Part shown: positions 41,858 through 49,619 of the stretch, piece after piece
Layout: every line of letters starts with the position of its first letter
How positions within the stretch are numbered: the first letter of the stretch is position 1
Assembly: GCA_963766765.1 (NCBI GenBank)
Contig: CAVYBR010000015.1
Coordinates: forward strand, 186,001 to 250,000
DNA length: 64,000 bases
Direction: 5' to 3'
Source: JACCQS01 sp963766765
Lineage (GTDB): Bacteria; Actinomycetota; Actinomycetes; Mycobacteriales; Geodermatophilaceae
Position numbers and translations under genes: made by a program
Notes under the pieces: generated by a model
What the model was told of the DNA's origin: nothing
The model's input: only the letters and a program-made list of their open reading frames with translations
Databases searched by the model: none

Positions 41858-41888
41858 GCATAGATAGTCTATGCGAAGACTATATCCT
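41858..41888. promoter_or_regulatory. Overlapping inverted repeats (candidate MarR operator)
   Basis: GCATAG and CTATGC pair around ATAGT (41858-41874). A second pair, TAGTCT and AGACTA around ATGCGA, overlaps it (41866-41883). Both lie just upstream of the SRPBCC start. Overlapping dyads of this size suit a MarR dimer binding at the promoter. The remaining sequence up to 42126 shows no other clear element. Confidence 0.6.
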
Positions 41889-42126
41889 AGGTCGCATGGA
41901 GTACGCAACGAGCCTCGGGATCACCCCAGCCCAGGGTGTGCGGACGACTAGATCAGGCGCTGGAACCGACAGTGCATGCACATTCGTCAGAGGGCGAAGC
42001 CGCGGCTACCCCCGATCCCAGCAGGCGTCGCCCTGCGTTTGCTGGCTGTCCTAGGCTGCTGGTTGCGCAGATGTGTGCTGCGCGGGGGACAGCTCATGCT
42101 TCGACAAGAAACCTGGAGGCCGATTC

Positions 42127-43872
42127 GTGGCCAACGTACCCGACACGGACCAGCCGGCCGACGACGCGGAGCACGACATCGAACTCGACCAGGACGACGC
42201 TGTCCGCGACCTTGCCGAAGATGACGAGAAGCCTCCGGTCGAGCAGCTGTGGGACGACGATCCGGCCGACTCTGCCGCCGACGGATCGAACACCCCGGGT
42301 CCCGTGCGCCGCATCGATGGTGATCGGTGGGCCTCGTCGTTCACCAGCGTTTCCAACTCTCCGACCGACTCGTCCAGCGATGCCAAAACCGAGCATCGCC
42401 CGTGGGGCGACCCGACCGTCTCCGCCGATCGGCCGGCATGGGCGAATGGCGTTGGCGCGGCACCAGGGGAGCCGACGTGGCGCACGGAGGCAGGTTCTGG
42501 AACGGGATGGGGCCAGGCCCGCGACTCGGTGCCGCAGACCCCGGCTGTTCCCGCGCCACCGCCGCTGCCCTGGACCACTGACGTCCCCAGCGGCTTCAGC
42601 TGGGGCCCGGACTCCAACGTGGCTCCCATAGACCGATCCCGGCAGGGTCGAATCGACCCAGCACCCGGTGGACAGCAGTCGCCTCCGCTTCCGCCTTCGC
42701 CGCCGGCAGCCGGTTATCAGGCTCCCCCCGCGCCGGTCCAGCAACCCGGTCCAGCCACCCACGGCGGCGGGCAGCACCCCGGTCCCCACCCAGGACAGCA
42801 GGCGCCGGGCTCGCAGTCCCGATGGGCGGCGCAGGCTCCGCCGCAGCCGCAGGGGCCTCCGCCCCCCGCACAGTGGCAGCCGCAAGCCGGTCCGCAGGGC
42901 TGGCAGCCGCCGAACCAGCAGGCGCCACGGCATGGGTCCGCCGCGGATCTCACGTCCGGATCTCTGGTGAAGCCGGCCGCAGCCGTGCCCAGAGTCGGTT
43001 GGCGCGCGGTCGTGCACGCGGTCACCGGCGGTGCGGTCAATCCTGGCCTGTCCCAGGCAGAACTGCATCGGCGCAACCTGATCGAACGGGCTACGGCACC
43101 GGTGCGCGGCTGCCATCGCATCGCCGTCGTCTCGCTGAAAGGCGGGATCGGCAAGACCACGACCACCGCCGGGATCGGCCTCACCCTCGCCGAGCATCGC
43201 GGCGACCGAGTGGTCGCTCTCGATGCAAACCCGGATGCCGGAACGCTCGCCGAGCGGCTGACCGGTCAGATCGATGTCACCGTACGAGACCTGCTCGACA
43301 ACCTGGACTCGATTCGCTCCTTCACCGACGTCTCCGCCTACACCTCACTCGCTGCCCGGCTGCAGGTTCTGGCCTCCGAGCAGGATCCGGAGATGTCCGA
43401 AGCGTTCAGCGAAGCGGAGTACTGCACCGTCTCCGACGTGCTCGCCCGCTACTTCAACATCGTGCTGACCGACTCCGGAACCGGTCTGCTGCACTCTGCG
43501 ATGTCCGGGACGTTGGCGGTAGCCGACTCCCTCGTCGTCGTCGGCTCGCCGAGCGTCGACGGGGCCAGCCGAGCCAGCAAGACGCTGGACTGGTTGATCG
43601 CCCACGGCCACGGCGAACTCGTCTCCCGAGCCGTGGCGGTCATCTCGACCGTACGACCGGCGAGCAAGGAACTGGATATGGTCCGGCTCCGCGAGCACTT
43701 CACATCTCGCGTTCGAGGTGTTGTCGAAATCCCGTACGACCGGCATCTGGTGACCGGCGGCATCATCGACATGACTCAACTGGACGAACCGACGGAGCAG
43801 GCATTCCTCGAGCTGGCGGCCACGGTCGCCGACGGTTTCCGCCTGCCGCCGCTCAACCGACCACTCAAGTAA
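42127..43872 (+). CDS. MinD/ParA-like ATPase with Pro/Gln-rich N-terminus (EspI-like)
   Basis: A 581-residue protein. The first 300 residues are acidic and then very rich in Pro, Gln and Gly (for example PGPHPGQQAPGSQSRWAAQ). The C-terminal 250 residues form a MinD/ParA ATPase: VVSLKGGIGKTTTTAGIGLTLAEHRGDRVVALDANPDAG, IVLTDSGTGLLHSAMSG and AVAVISTVRPAS. This layout is known from EspI-type proteins of type VII secretion loci, which influence ESX activity. The GTG has CTGGAGG upstream. It is separated by about 10 kb from the other secretion genes. Confidence 0.75.
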   Translation: MANVPDTDQPADDAEHDIELDQDDAVRDLAEDDEKPPVEQLWDDDPADSAADGSNTPGPVRRIDGDRWASSFTSVSNSPTDSSSDAKTEHRPWGDPTVSADRPAWANGVGAAPGEPTWRTEAGSGTGWGQARDSVPQTPAVPAPPPLPWTTDVPSGFSWGPDSNVAPIDRSRQGRIDPAPGGQQSPPLPPSPPAAGYQAPPAPVQQPGPATHGGGQHPGPHPGQQAPGSQSRWAAQAPPQPQGPPPPAQWQPQAGPQGWQPPNQQAPRHGSAADLTSGSLVKPAAAVPRVGWRAVVHAVTGGAVNPGLSQAELHRRNLIERATAPVRGCHRIAVVSLKGGIGKTTTTAGIGLTLAEHRGDRVVALDANPDAGTLAERLTGQIDVTVRDLLDNLDSIRSFTDVSAYTSLAARLQVLASEQDPEMSEAFSEAEYCTVSDVLARYFNIVLTDSGTGLLHSAMSGTLAVADSLVVVGSPSVDGASRASKTLDWLIAHGHGELVSRAVAVISTVRPASKELDMVRLREHFTSRVRGVVEIPYDRHLVTGGIIDMTQLDEPTEQAFLELAATVADGFRLPPLNRPLK

Positions 43873-43880
43873 TCACTTGA

Positions 43881-43899
43881 CCCTGACGTTACGTCAGGG
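43881..43899. promoter_or_regulatory. MerR-type operator/promoter
   Basis: Perfect 8-bp arms CCCTGACG and CGTCAGGG flank TTA. The left arm overlaps TTGACC (-35, 43878-43883) and TTAACG (-10) follows at 43901, a 17-base spacer. The start of transcription would lie within a base or two of the ATG at 43915, so the mRNA should be leaderless. This fits autoregulation by the TipA-like protein. Confidence 0.65.
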
Positions 43900-43914
43900 C
43901 TTAACGTCCCTGTC

Positions 43915-44694
43915 ATGACGACCACCGAGACCGGCTTCTCGATCGGCGAGTTGGCTGATCTGGCGGGCGTCACGGTGCGCACCCTGCATCACTACGACCG
44001 GATCGGCCTGGTTCGACCGGGATTGCGTACGGCGGCTGGGTACCGCCGCTATACCGACGAGGATGCCGACCGCCTGGCTCAGGTGCTGGGCTATCGCGAA
44101 CTCGGCTTCGCCCTGGTGGCGATCCGGGACATCCTCGACGGCCGAGACACCGATCCCCTGGACCATTTCCGCCGGCAGCGCGGCTTGCTGACCGAGCGGA
44201 TCGAGCGGCTGCGACGCATCGTGGCCTCGATCGACACGACACTGGAGGCACAGAAGATGGGCACAACAGGACTCACCCCGGCCGAGAAGCTGGAGGTCTT
44301 CGGGGACTTCGACCCCGATGAGCACGCCGCGGAAGCGCAGGAGCGGTGGGGCGACACCGATGCGTACAAGCAGTCGGCCTCGCGTACGAAGAACTACACC
44401 AAGGCGGACTGGGAGGAGATCAAGGCCGAGGGCGAAGCGATCATGGCGGCATACGCGGCCGCTCTGGCCGCCGGGCTCCCGCCCACGTCACCCGAGGCGA
44501 TGGATGCTGCCGAGGCTGCCCGCGAGCAAATCACACGACGCTTCTACGACCTCCCGCACGAGATGCACCGCAACCTGGGTGACATGTACGTGGCTGACGA
44601 GCGGTTCGCCGCCAACTACGAGAACGTGGCCACCGGGTTGGCACAGTACGTCCGGGACTCGATCCACGCGAACGCCGATCGGGCCAAGGCCTAG
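43915..44694 (+). CDS. MerR family regulator with TipA-like ligand domain
   Basis: A 259-residue protein. The MerR HTH is FSIGELADLAGVTVRTLHHYDRIGLVRPGLRTAAGYRRYTDED; a long dimer helix follows (RRQRGLLTERIERLRRIV), then the TipAS antibiotic-sensing domain: EVFGDFDPDEHAAEAQERWGDTDAYKQSASRTKNYTKADW and MYVADERFAANYENVATGLAQYVRDSI. TipA proteins bind thiopeptides and other drugs and activate their own promoter. Length and motifs are complete. The perfect dyad directly upstream is the expected operator. Confidence 0.9.
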   Translation: MTTTETGFSIGELADLAGVTVRTLHHYDRIGLVRPGLRTAAGYRRYTDEDADRLAQVLGYRELGFALVAIRDILDGRDTDPLDHFRRQRGLLTERIERLRRIVASIDTTLEAQKMGTTGLTPAEKLEVFGDFDPDEHAAEAQERWGDTDAYKQSASRTKNYTKADWEEIKAEGEAIMAAYAAALAAGLPPTSPEAMDAAEAAREQITRRFYDLPHEMHRNLGDMYVADERFAANYENVATGLAQYVRDSIHANADRAKA

Positions 44695-44722
44695 GCCAAG
44701 TCAGTCAGCCGGGTCCACCGGA

Positions 44723-45493
44723 CTAGTTGCGGATCTTGCGGACGATGTAGAGGAGGATTCCGACCGCGACGGCCAAGCCCGCCACGGGAATACCGATCCG
44801 GGTAGCCACGCTTCCACCAGCCATTTCGATGAGGTCGATCGGCTCGGGCTCGCGTGCCGGGACGGCTCGCGGCTTGGTCGCAGCTGTGCTGGTCGTGCCA
44901 GTTTCCGCTGCGGCTGTAGCAGCGGTCTTCTTCGCTTCGGCGGCCTCGGCTGCATGCCGGCCGCGGGCAACCTCGCCATCACCTTCCTCGGTGTCTGGCC
45001 GATCACCGGAGGTGGCAGAGGTGTCCGCTTCGGCAACGGCGCCGGCGGCAGCGCCGAGCTTGCCCTCGACACAGCTGGCGAACTGGCCGATCAACTTGTT
45101 GCCGACGTCCACCATCACACCGCGACCGAACTGGGCCGGCTTTCCGGTGATGTTCAAGTCGGTGAGGACATCGACTCGGGTGGTCGAGTCACCCTGGTCC
45201 TTCAACGTCGCCGTCACCGTCGCGGCGGCCGTACCGTTTCCGCGCTGATCCTTGCCGGCGGCATCGATGACAGCGGTGTGGGTCGCCTCGTCCTTCTTCA
45301 CGAAGGACGCCTTCCCCTTGTAGGTCAAGCTGATCGGGCCGAGCTTGACCTTGACCCGACCGGTGAAGTCGTCACCATCGATCGAGTCCAGGACCGCGCC
45401 CGGCATGCACGGCGCGATCTGCTCGATGTCGAGCAGGACCTCCCAAGCCTGGGTGACCGGAACCGGCACGGTGAACGAGTGCTCTAGCTGCAT
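44723..45493 (-). CDS. coxG: CoxG-like SRPBCC protein with C-terminal membrane anchor
   Basis: A 256-residue protein. Residues 1-150 form the CoxG/SRPBCC domain: LEHSFTVPVPVTQAWEVLLDIEQIAPCMPGAVLDSIDGDDFTGRVKVKLGPI and VLTDLNITGKPAQFGRGVM. A low-complexity linker (Ala, Thr, Glu rich) follows, then a C-terminal membrane helix (IGIPVAGLAVAVGILLYIV) with a basic end. CoxG recruits CO dehydrogenase to the membrane in Oligotropha. It is the last gene of the cox cluster, 37 bases after coxM. The length and anchor fit that role. Confidence 0.82.
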   Translation of the reverse strand: MQLEHSFTVPVPVTQAWEVLLDIEQIAPCMPGAVLDSIDGDDFTGRVKVKLGPISLTYKGKASFVKKDEATHTAVIDAAGKDQRGNGTAAATVTATLKDQGDSTTRVDVLTDLNITGKPAQFGRGVMVDVGNKLIGQFASCVEGKLGAAAGAVAEADTSATSGDRPDTEEGDGEVARGRHAAEAAEAKKTAATAAAETGTTSTAATKPRAVPAREPEPIDLIEMAGGSVATRIGIPVAGLAVAVGILLYIVRKIRN

Positions 45494-45530
45494 CTGTTCA
45501 CCTTGTCATGCCGTGGGGGATGTAGGAGCC

Positions 45531-46382
45531 TCACCCTGCCATCGCGGAGAGGACGGCTCGCTTGGTCAGCACGGTTGCCAGGTGGGTTCGGTAGTCGGCC
45601 TGCGCGTTCAGGTCGCTGCTGGGCGAAGCACCCTCGCCCGCGTGCGAGGCAGCGTGGCCGACGGCGTCATCGTCGGAGGCGCCCTGCAGCGCCTGCTCCA
45701 CCGCCGTGGCGCGGATCGGAGTCGGGCCCATGTTGGTCAACCCGATCCGAGCCTCGACGATCTGCCCGTTCTCCCGCCGTACGAGGGCCGCGACGCCGGC
45801 CATTGCCCAGGCCTGAGCCACGCGGTTGAACTTCTCGTACGAGCTTGCCCATCCGGGGTGTTTGGGTATCCGGATCTCGGTGAGCACCTCGTTGTCGTTC
45901 AAGGCGGTTTCCAGGTAGTCGACGAAGAACTCACTTGCCGGGACCGTGCGTGAGGCATTGGGACCGACCAGGACGAACTCAGCCTCCAGCGCCACCGCCA
46001 CGGCCGGCAGGTCGCCGGCCGGATCAGCATGGGCCAGCGCGCCACCGAATGTTCCCCGATGCCGGACGGCCGGGTCGGCGACCGTCTTGGTCGCCTGCTG
46101 AATCAGCTTGGCGTGCTCGGAGATCAACGGATCGTTGAGTATGTCGGAGTGCGTGGTCATCGCACCGATCACGATCGCGTCGCCGTCGTCGCGTACCCCG
46201 CGGAGATCGGAGATTCCGCCGAGATCGATGATCGTGGACGGATTTCCAAGCCGCATCCGCATGATCGGGAGCAGGGACTGGCCGCCGGCCATGATCTTCG
46301 CGTCTTCGCCCCCCGCGGCAAGCGCGACGAGCGCTTCCTCGAGTGAGGACGGCCGGACGTACTCGAACGCTGACGGGATCAT
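45531..46382 (-). CDS. coxM: CO dehydrogenase/xanthine dehydrogenase family FAD-binding subunit
   Basis: A 283-residue flavoprotein subunit. FAD contacts are KIMAGGQSLLPIMRMRLGNPSTIIDLGG near residues 30-57 and TVADPAVRHRGTFGGALAHADPAGDLPAV (usual T-x-G-G-N/A type loop). The C-terminal CO_deh_flav_C domain has FNRVAQAWAMAGVAALV and IGLTNMGPTPIRA. It passes electrons from the [2Fe-2S] subunit to quinone or another acceptor. ATG overlaps the coxL stop (ATGA). Confidence 0.88.
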   Translation of the reverse strand: MIPSAFEYVRPSSLEEALVALAAGGEDAKIMAGGQSLLPIMRMRLGNPSTIIDLGGISDLRGVRDDGDAIVIGAMTTHSDILNDPLISEHAKLIQQATKTVADPAVRHRGTFGGALAHADPAGDLPAVAVALEAEFVLVGPNASRTVPASEFFVDYLETALNDNEVLTEIRIPKHPGWASSYEKFNRVAQAWAMAGVAALVRRENGQIVEARIGLTNMGPTPIRATAVEQALQGASDDDAVGHAASHAGEGASPSSDLNAQADYRTHLATVLTKRAVLSAMAG

Positions 46383-48865
46383 GATGCGTCTCCGGTGTCG
46401 AGCAGGTTCTCGTCCTCGTTGGTGGCGCCGCCGTAGGCATTCGTGCCCTCCGCGGCTCGATCGCTTTGTTGATCCCCTTGGAGGGCTCGCCACACCCGCT
46501 CGGGTGTCATCGGCATCTGTACGTCGTTGATGCCCAGATGGCGCAGCGCATCCACTACCGAGTTCACGACCGCAGGAGTCGAGGCGATGGTTCCGGCCTC
46601 GCCAACTCCCTTGACCCCCAGCGAGTTCGACGTTGCCGGCGACACAGTGTTGCCGGTGTCGAAGTGCGGCAGGTCGGCGGCCGTGGGAAGGGTGTAGTCC
46701 ACGAACGTGCCTGTGGTCAGGTTGCCCTCGGCGTCGTACACCGCCTCCTCGAACAGCGCCTGCGCGATCCCTTGAGCCAGGCCACCGTGCACCTGCCCCT
46801 CGACGATCAGGGGGTTGACCTGATTGCCGATGTCGTCCACGCACACGTACTTGCGAATCTTGACCATGCCGGTCTCGGTGTCCACCTCCGTCGCGCAGAG
46901 GTGTGTTCCGTGCGGGAAGGAGAAGTTCTCCGGGTCGAAAGTCGCCTCGGAGTCCAGGCTCGGCTCCATGCCCTCGGGGTAGTTGTGCGCCGCAAAGACA
47001 GCCAGAGCCGTCTCTGCGATCCCGACCTTCGTGTCCGGGGTCCCTCGGACGCTGAACGAGCCGTCCTTGAAGTCCAGGTCGTCCTCATTGGCTTCAAGCA
47101 GATGGGCGGCGATGCGGCGTGCCTTGGCCACGACCTTCTCGGCGGCCTTGACCACCGCGATTCCACCGACCACGAGGGAGCGCGACCCGTAACTGTCCAA
47201 TCCGCGGGGAGAGGAAGCGGTGTCGCCGTGCAGGATCTCGATGTCCTCGAAGGGAATCCCGAGCTGGTCGGCCACGATCTGGCTCCACGCCGTCTCGTGC
47301 CCCTGACCGTGTGGGCTGACCCCGGTGACCACTTCGACCTTGCCGCTGGGCAACATGCGGATCGAGGCGGTCTCCCAACCACCGGCGCCGTACGACAGGG
47401 AGCCGAGGACCCGTGAGGGAGCAAGGCCGCACATCTCGGTGAACGTCGAGATGCCCAAGCCCAGCTGGACCGGATCGTTCGAGTCGCGGCGTTGCTTCTG
47501 CTCGGCGCGGAGCTCGTCCCAGCCGAACATCTCCAGCGCCTTGTCCGTGGCCGCCTCGTAGTTGCCGCTGTCGTAGGTCAGGCCGCAGACCGTGGTGAAC
47601 GGGAATTCCTCGTGTTTAATCCAGTTCTTGCGGCGCAGCTCCATCGGGTCCATGTCGAGCTCGGCGGCCAGCTCGTCCATGATCCGTTCGATGGCGAAAG
47701 TTGCCTCCGGCCGGCCGGCGCCGCGGTAGGCGTCGGTAGGCGTCTTGTTCGTGAAGACCCCGTCGCAGGTGAAGCTGTAGGCCGGGAACTTGTAGATCGC
47801 CGGGTACATGAACGCGCCAAGGATCGGTACGCCGGGGCTCACCAGCCGGAGGTAGGCGCCCATGTCAGACAGGATGTGCACCTTCAAGCCGGTGACTGTG
47901 CCGTCTCGCTTGGCCGCAATGTCGATGTACTGGATCTGATCCCGACCGTGGTGGGCCGAGACCAGCGACTCACTGCGCGACTCGGTGTACTTCACCGGCT
48001 TGCCCACCCGCCGGGAAGCCATGATGACCATGAGTTCCTCTGGGGTGACTTGCAGCTTGCCGCCGAAACCGCCACCGACATCCGGTGCGATGACTCGGGT
48101 CTTGTGCTCCGGGATGCCCAGGGTGAGGGCGATCATCAGACGCAGGATGTGCGGGATCTGCGTGGAGGACCACAACGTCACGCCGCCGTCTTTGTAGTCG
48201 GCCAGCGACGACCGCGGTTCCATAAAAGCCGGGATGAGCCGCTGCTGGATGAACCGGCGGCTGACCGTGACCTCCGCGTTGGAGAAAGCCTCGTCGGTGG
48301 AGCCGCCGGTACCTGCCGCTCCGGATTCGAAGATCCAGCGGAAGCTGGCGTTGGACTCGGTGTGGTCGTGGCACAGGTCGGCCCCGTGCTTGACCGCCTC
48401 TTCCATGTCCAGGACGACCGGCAGTGCGTCGTAGTCGATGTCGATCGCCTCGATGGCGTCCTGCGCGGCGGCCTTCGTACGAGCGAGTACGAACGCAACT
48501 GCCTCACCGACGTGGTTGACCTCGCTCACGGCCAGTGGCGGATGGCCGGGGTTCACCATCTCCGGGGTCACCGGCCACGCGCAGGGGATGGTGCCCTGCT
48601 CCTCGGTGAAGTCCTGGCCGGAGAAGGCCGCGACCACACCTGGCCGCTCGAGCGCGGCAGAGACGTCGACGTGGGTGATCTTCGCGTGCGCGACGGGACT
48701 GCGCAGGATGGCCATGTGCAACATCCCGGGCAGGCTGTAGTTGTCGGTCCAGTTCGTCCGGCCGGTCAGTAGCCGCTGGTCTTCCTTGCGCTTGCGGGAC
48801 TTGCCAACCTGCGGGTCACTGGCGGAGTGCCCGGAGGCTTCGACGCGATCTTCGGTGACGGTCAT
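46379..48865 (-). CDS. coxL: Molybdopterin large subunit, form II CO dehydrogenase type
   Basis: An 828-residue molybdenum hydroxylase large subunit. It starts SRKRKEDQRLLTGRTNWTDNYSLPGMLHMAILRSPVAHA. The active-site loop is AYRGAGRPEATFAIER, the form II signature, and not AYxCSFR as in proven form I CO dehydrogenase. PDVGGGFGGKLQ, HGQGHETAWSQIVAD and the late GVKGVGEAGTIASTPAVVNSV (with catalytic Glu) complete the pattern. The substrate may be CO or an organic compound such as an aldehyde or N-heterocycle. Order S-L-M matches form II clusters. No coxD/E/F maturation genes are in the window. Confidence 0.88.
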   Translation of the reverse strand: MTVTEDRVEASGHSASDPQVGKSRKRKEDQRLLTGRTNWTDNYSLPGMLHMAILRSPVAHAKITHVDVSAALERPGVVAAFSGQDFTEEQGTIPCAWPVTPEMVNPGHPPLAVSEVNHVGEAVAFVLARTKAAAQDAIEAIDIDYDALPVVLDMEEAVKHGADLCHDHTESNASFRWIFESGAAGTGGSTDEAFSNAEVTVSRRFIQQRLIPAFMEPRSSLADYKDGGVTLWSSTQIPHILRLMIALTLGIPEHKTRVIAPDVGGGFGGKLQVTPEELMVIMASRRVGKPVKYTESRSESLVSAHHGRDQIQYIDIAAKRDGTVTGLKVHILSDMGAYLRLVSPGVPILGAFMYPAIYKFPAYSFTCDGVFTNKTPTDAYRGAGRPEATFAIERIMDELAAELDMDPMELRRKNWIKHEEFPFTTVCGLTYDSGNYEAATDKALEMFGWDELRAEQKQRRDSNDPVQLGLGISTFTEMCGLAPSRVLGSLSYGAGGWETASIRMLPSGKVEVVTGVSPHGQGHETAWSQIVADQLGIPFEDIEILHGDTASSPRGLDSYGSRSLVVGGIAVVKAAEKVVAKARRIAAHLLEANEDDLDFKDGSFSVRGTPDTKVGIAETALAVFAAHNYPEGMEPSLDSEATFDPENFSFPHGTHLCATEVDTETGMVKIRKYVCVDDIGNQVNPLIVEGQVHGGLAQGIAQALFEEAVYDAEGNLTTGTFVDYTLPTAADLPHFDTGNTVSPATSNSLGVKGVGEAGTIASTPAVVNSVVDALRHLGINDVQMPMTPERVWRALQGDQQSDRAAEGTNAYGGATNEDENLLDTGDAS

Positions 48866-49491
48866 GCGGCACCTCCGGTGGTCTGGCCGCCGGCAGCGTT
48901 GGAACCCTGCTCGATGGCGCCTACTAGTTCGTCGACTGGATCACCGTCACCGGTATGCGCGACACCACTCTGCCCGCCGTCTTCGTTGCTGGCCCCGTTG
49001 GTGCCCGACTCTGCGAGCGCCTGGCTGGCGGCCTGCTGGATCGCGCTCACGATGTTCTGATACCCCGTACAGCGGCAGAGGTTGCCCTCGATGCCCTCGC
49101 GGATCTCGTGTTCGGTGGGGTTCGGGTTGTCATTGAGGAGGTCGACCGCCGCCATGATCATCCCGGGCGTGCAGAACCCGCACTGGAGTCCGTGCTTGTC
49201 ATGGAAGGCCTGCTGCATCGGGTGCAACTCGCCGTTCTGCGCGAGCCCCTCGATCGTCGTCACCTCGCAACCGTCGGCCTGGACGGCGAGGACCGAGCAC
49301 GACTTCACCGACTCGCCGTTGAGGTGCACGGTGCAGGCGCCGCAGTTGCTGGTGTCGCAACCGACCACAGTTCCGACCTTGCCGAGGTTCTCCCGCAAGT
49401 AATGAACCAGGAGAAGTCGGGGTTCGACCTCGGCTTCCTCTTTCATGCCGTCCACGGTGAGGTTGATCTTCGTCACGAGTCCGTACTCCAT
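48862..49491 (-). CDS. coxS: [2Fe-2S] small subunit with extended C-terminus
   Basis: A 209-residue iron-sulfur subunit. The first cluster is in VGCDTSNCGACTVHLNGESVKSC, the second in GLQCGFCTPGMIMAAVDLL and NLCRCTGYQNIVSAI. These carry electrons from the molybdenum site to FAD. Typical homologues end soon after the last motif; here about 50 acidic, Gly/Asn-rich residues follow (NGASNEDGGQSGVAHTGDGD and on). The GTG at 49476 (MTKINLTVDG) is an alternative start. It overlaps coxL by ATGA. A strong inverted repeat lies upstream at 49581-49601. Confidence 0.88.
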   Translation of the reverse strand: MEYGLVTKINLTVDGMKEEAEVEPRLLLVHYLRENLGKVGTVVGCDTSNCGACTVHLNGESVKSCSVLAVQADGCEVTTIEGLAQNGELHPMQQAFHDKHGLQCGFCTPGMIMAAVDLLNDNPNPTEHEIREGIEGNLCRCTGYQNIVSAIQQAASQALAESGTNGASNEDGGQSGVAHTGDGDPVDELVGAIEQGSNAAGGQTTGGAA

Positions 49492-49580
49492 CCGCCGTCG
49501 GGTACGAACCCCGGTCTCCCGGGGCTATCTGCGGAGTTTTGCAAGACTGTGCCGGGTTAGGACACGCTCACCGCGGCTCG

Positions 49581-49601
49581 ACGTTGCAACCCGTGCAACG
49601 T
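49581..49601. promoter_or_regulatory. Perfect inverted repeat upstream of the cox operon
   Basis: ACGTTGCA and TGCAACGT surround ACCCG, a 21-bp perfect dyad 90 bases upstream of coxS and just after the stop of the GAF regulator gene. Position and symmetry make it the likely activator site of the cox operon. Confidence 0.6.
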
Positions 49602-49619
49602 TGCTGCTGGCTAGTCTCG

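Noticed and set aside
46379..48865. Proven aerobic CO dehydrogenase (form I)
   Set aside because: The active-site loop is AYRGAGR, not AYxCSFR, and the gene order is S-L-M. Only the form II/xanthine-dehydrogenase-family label is supported.
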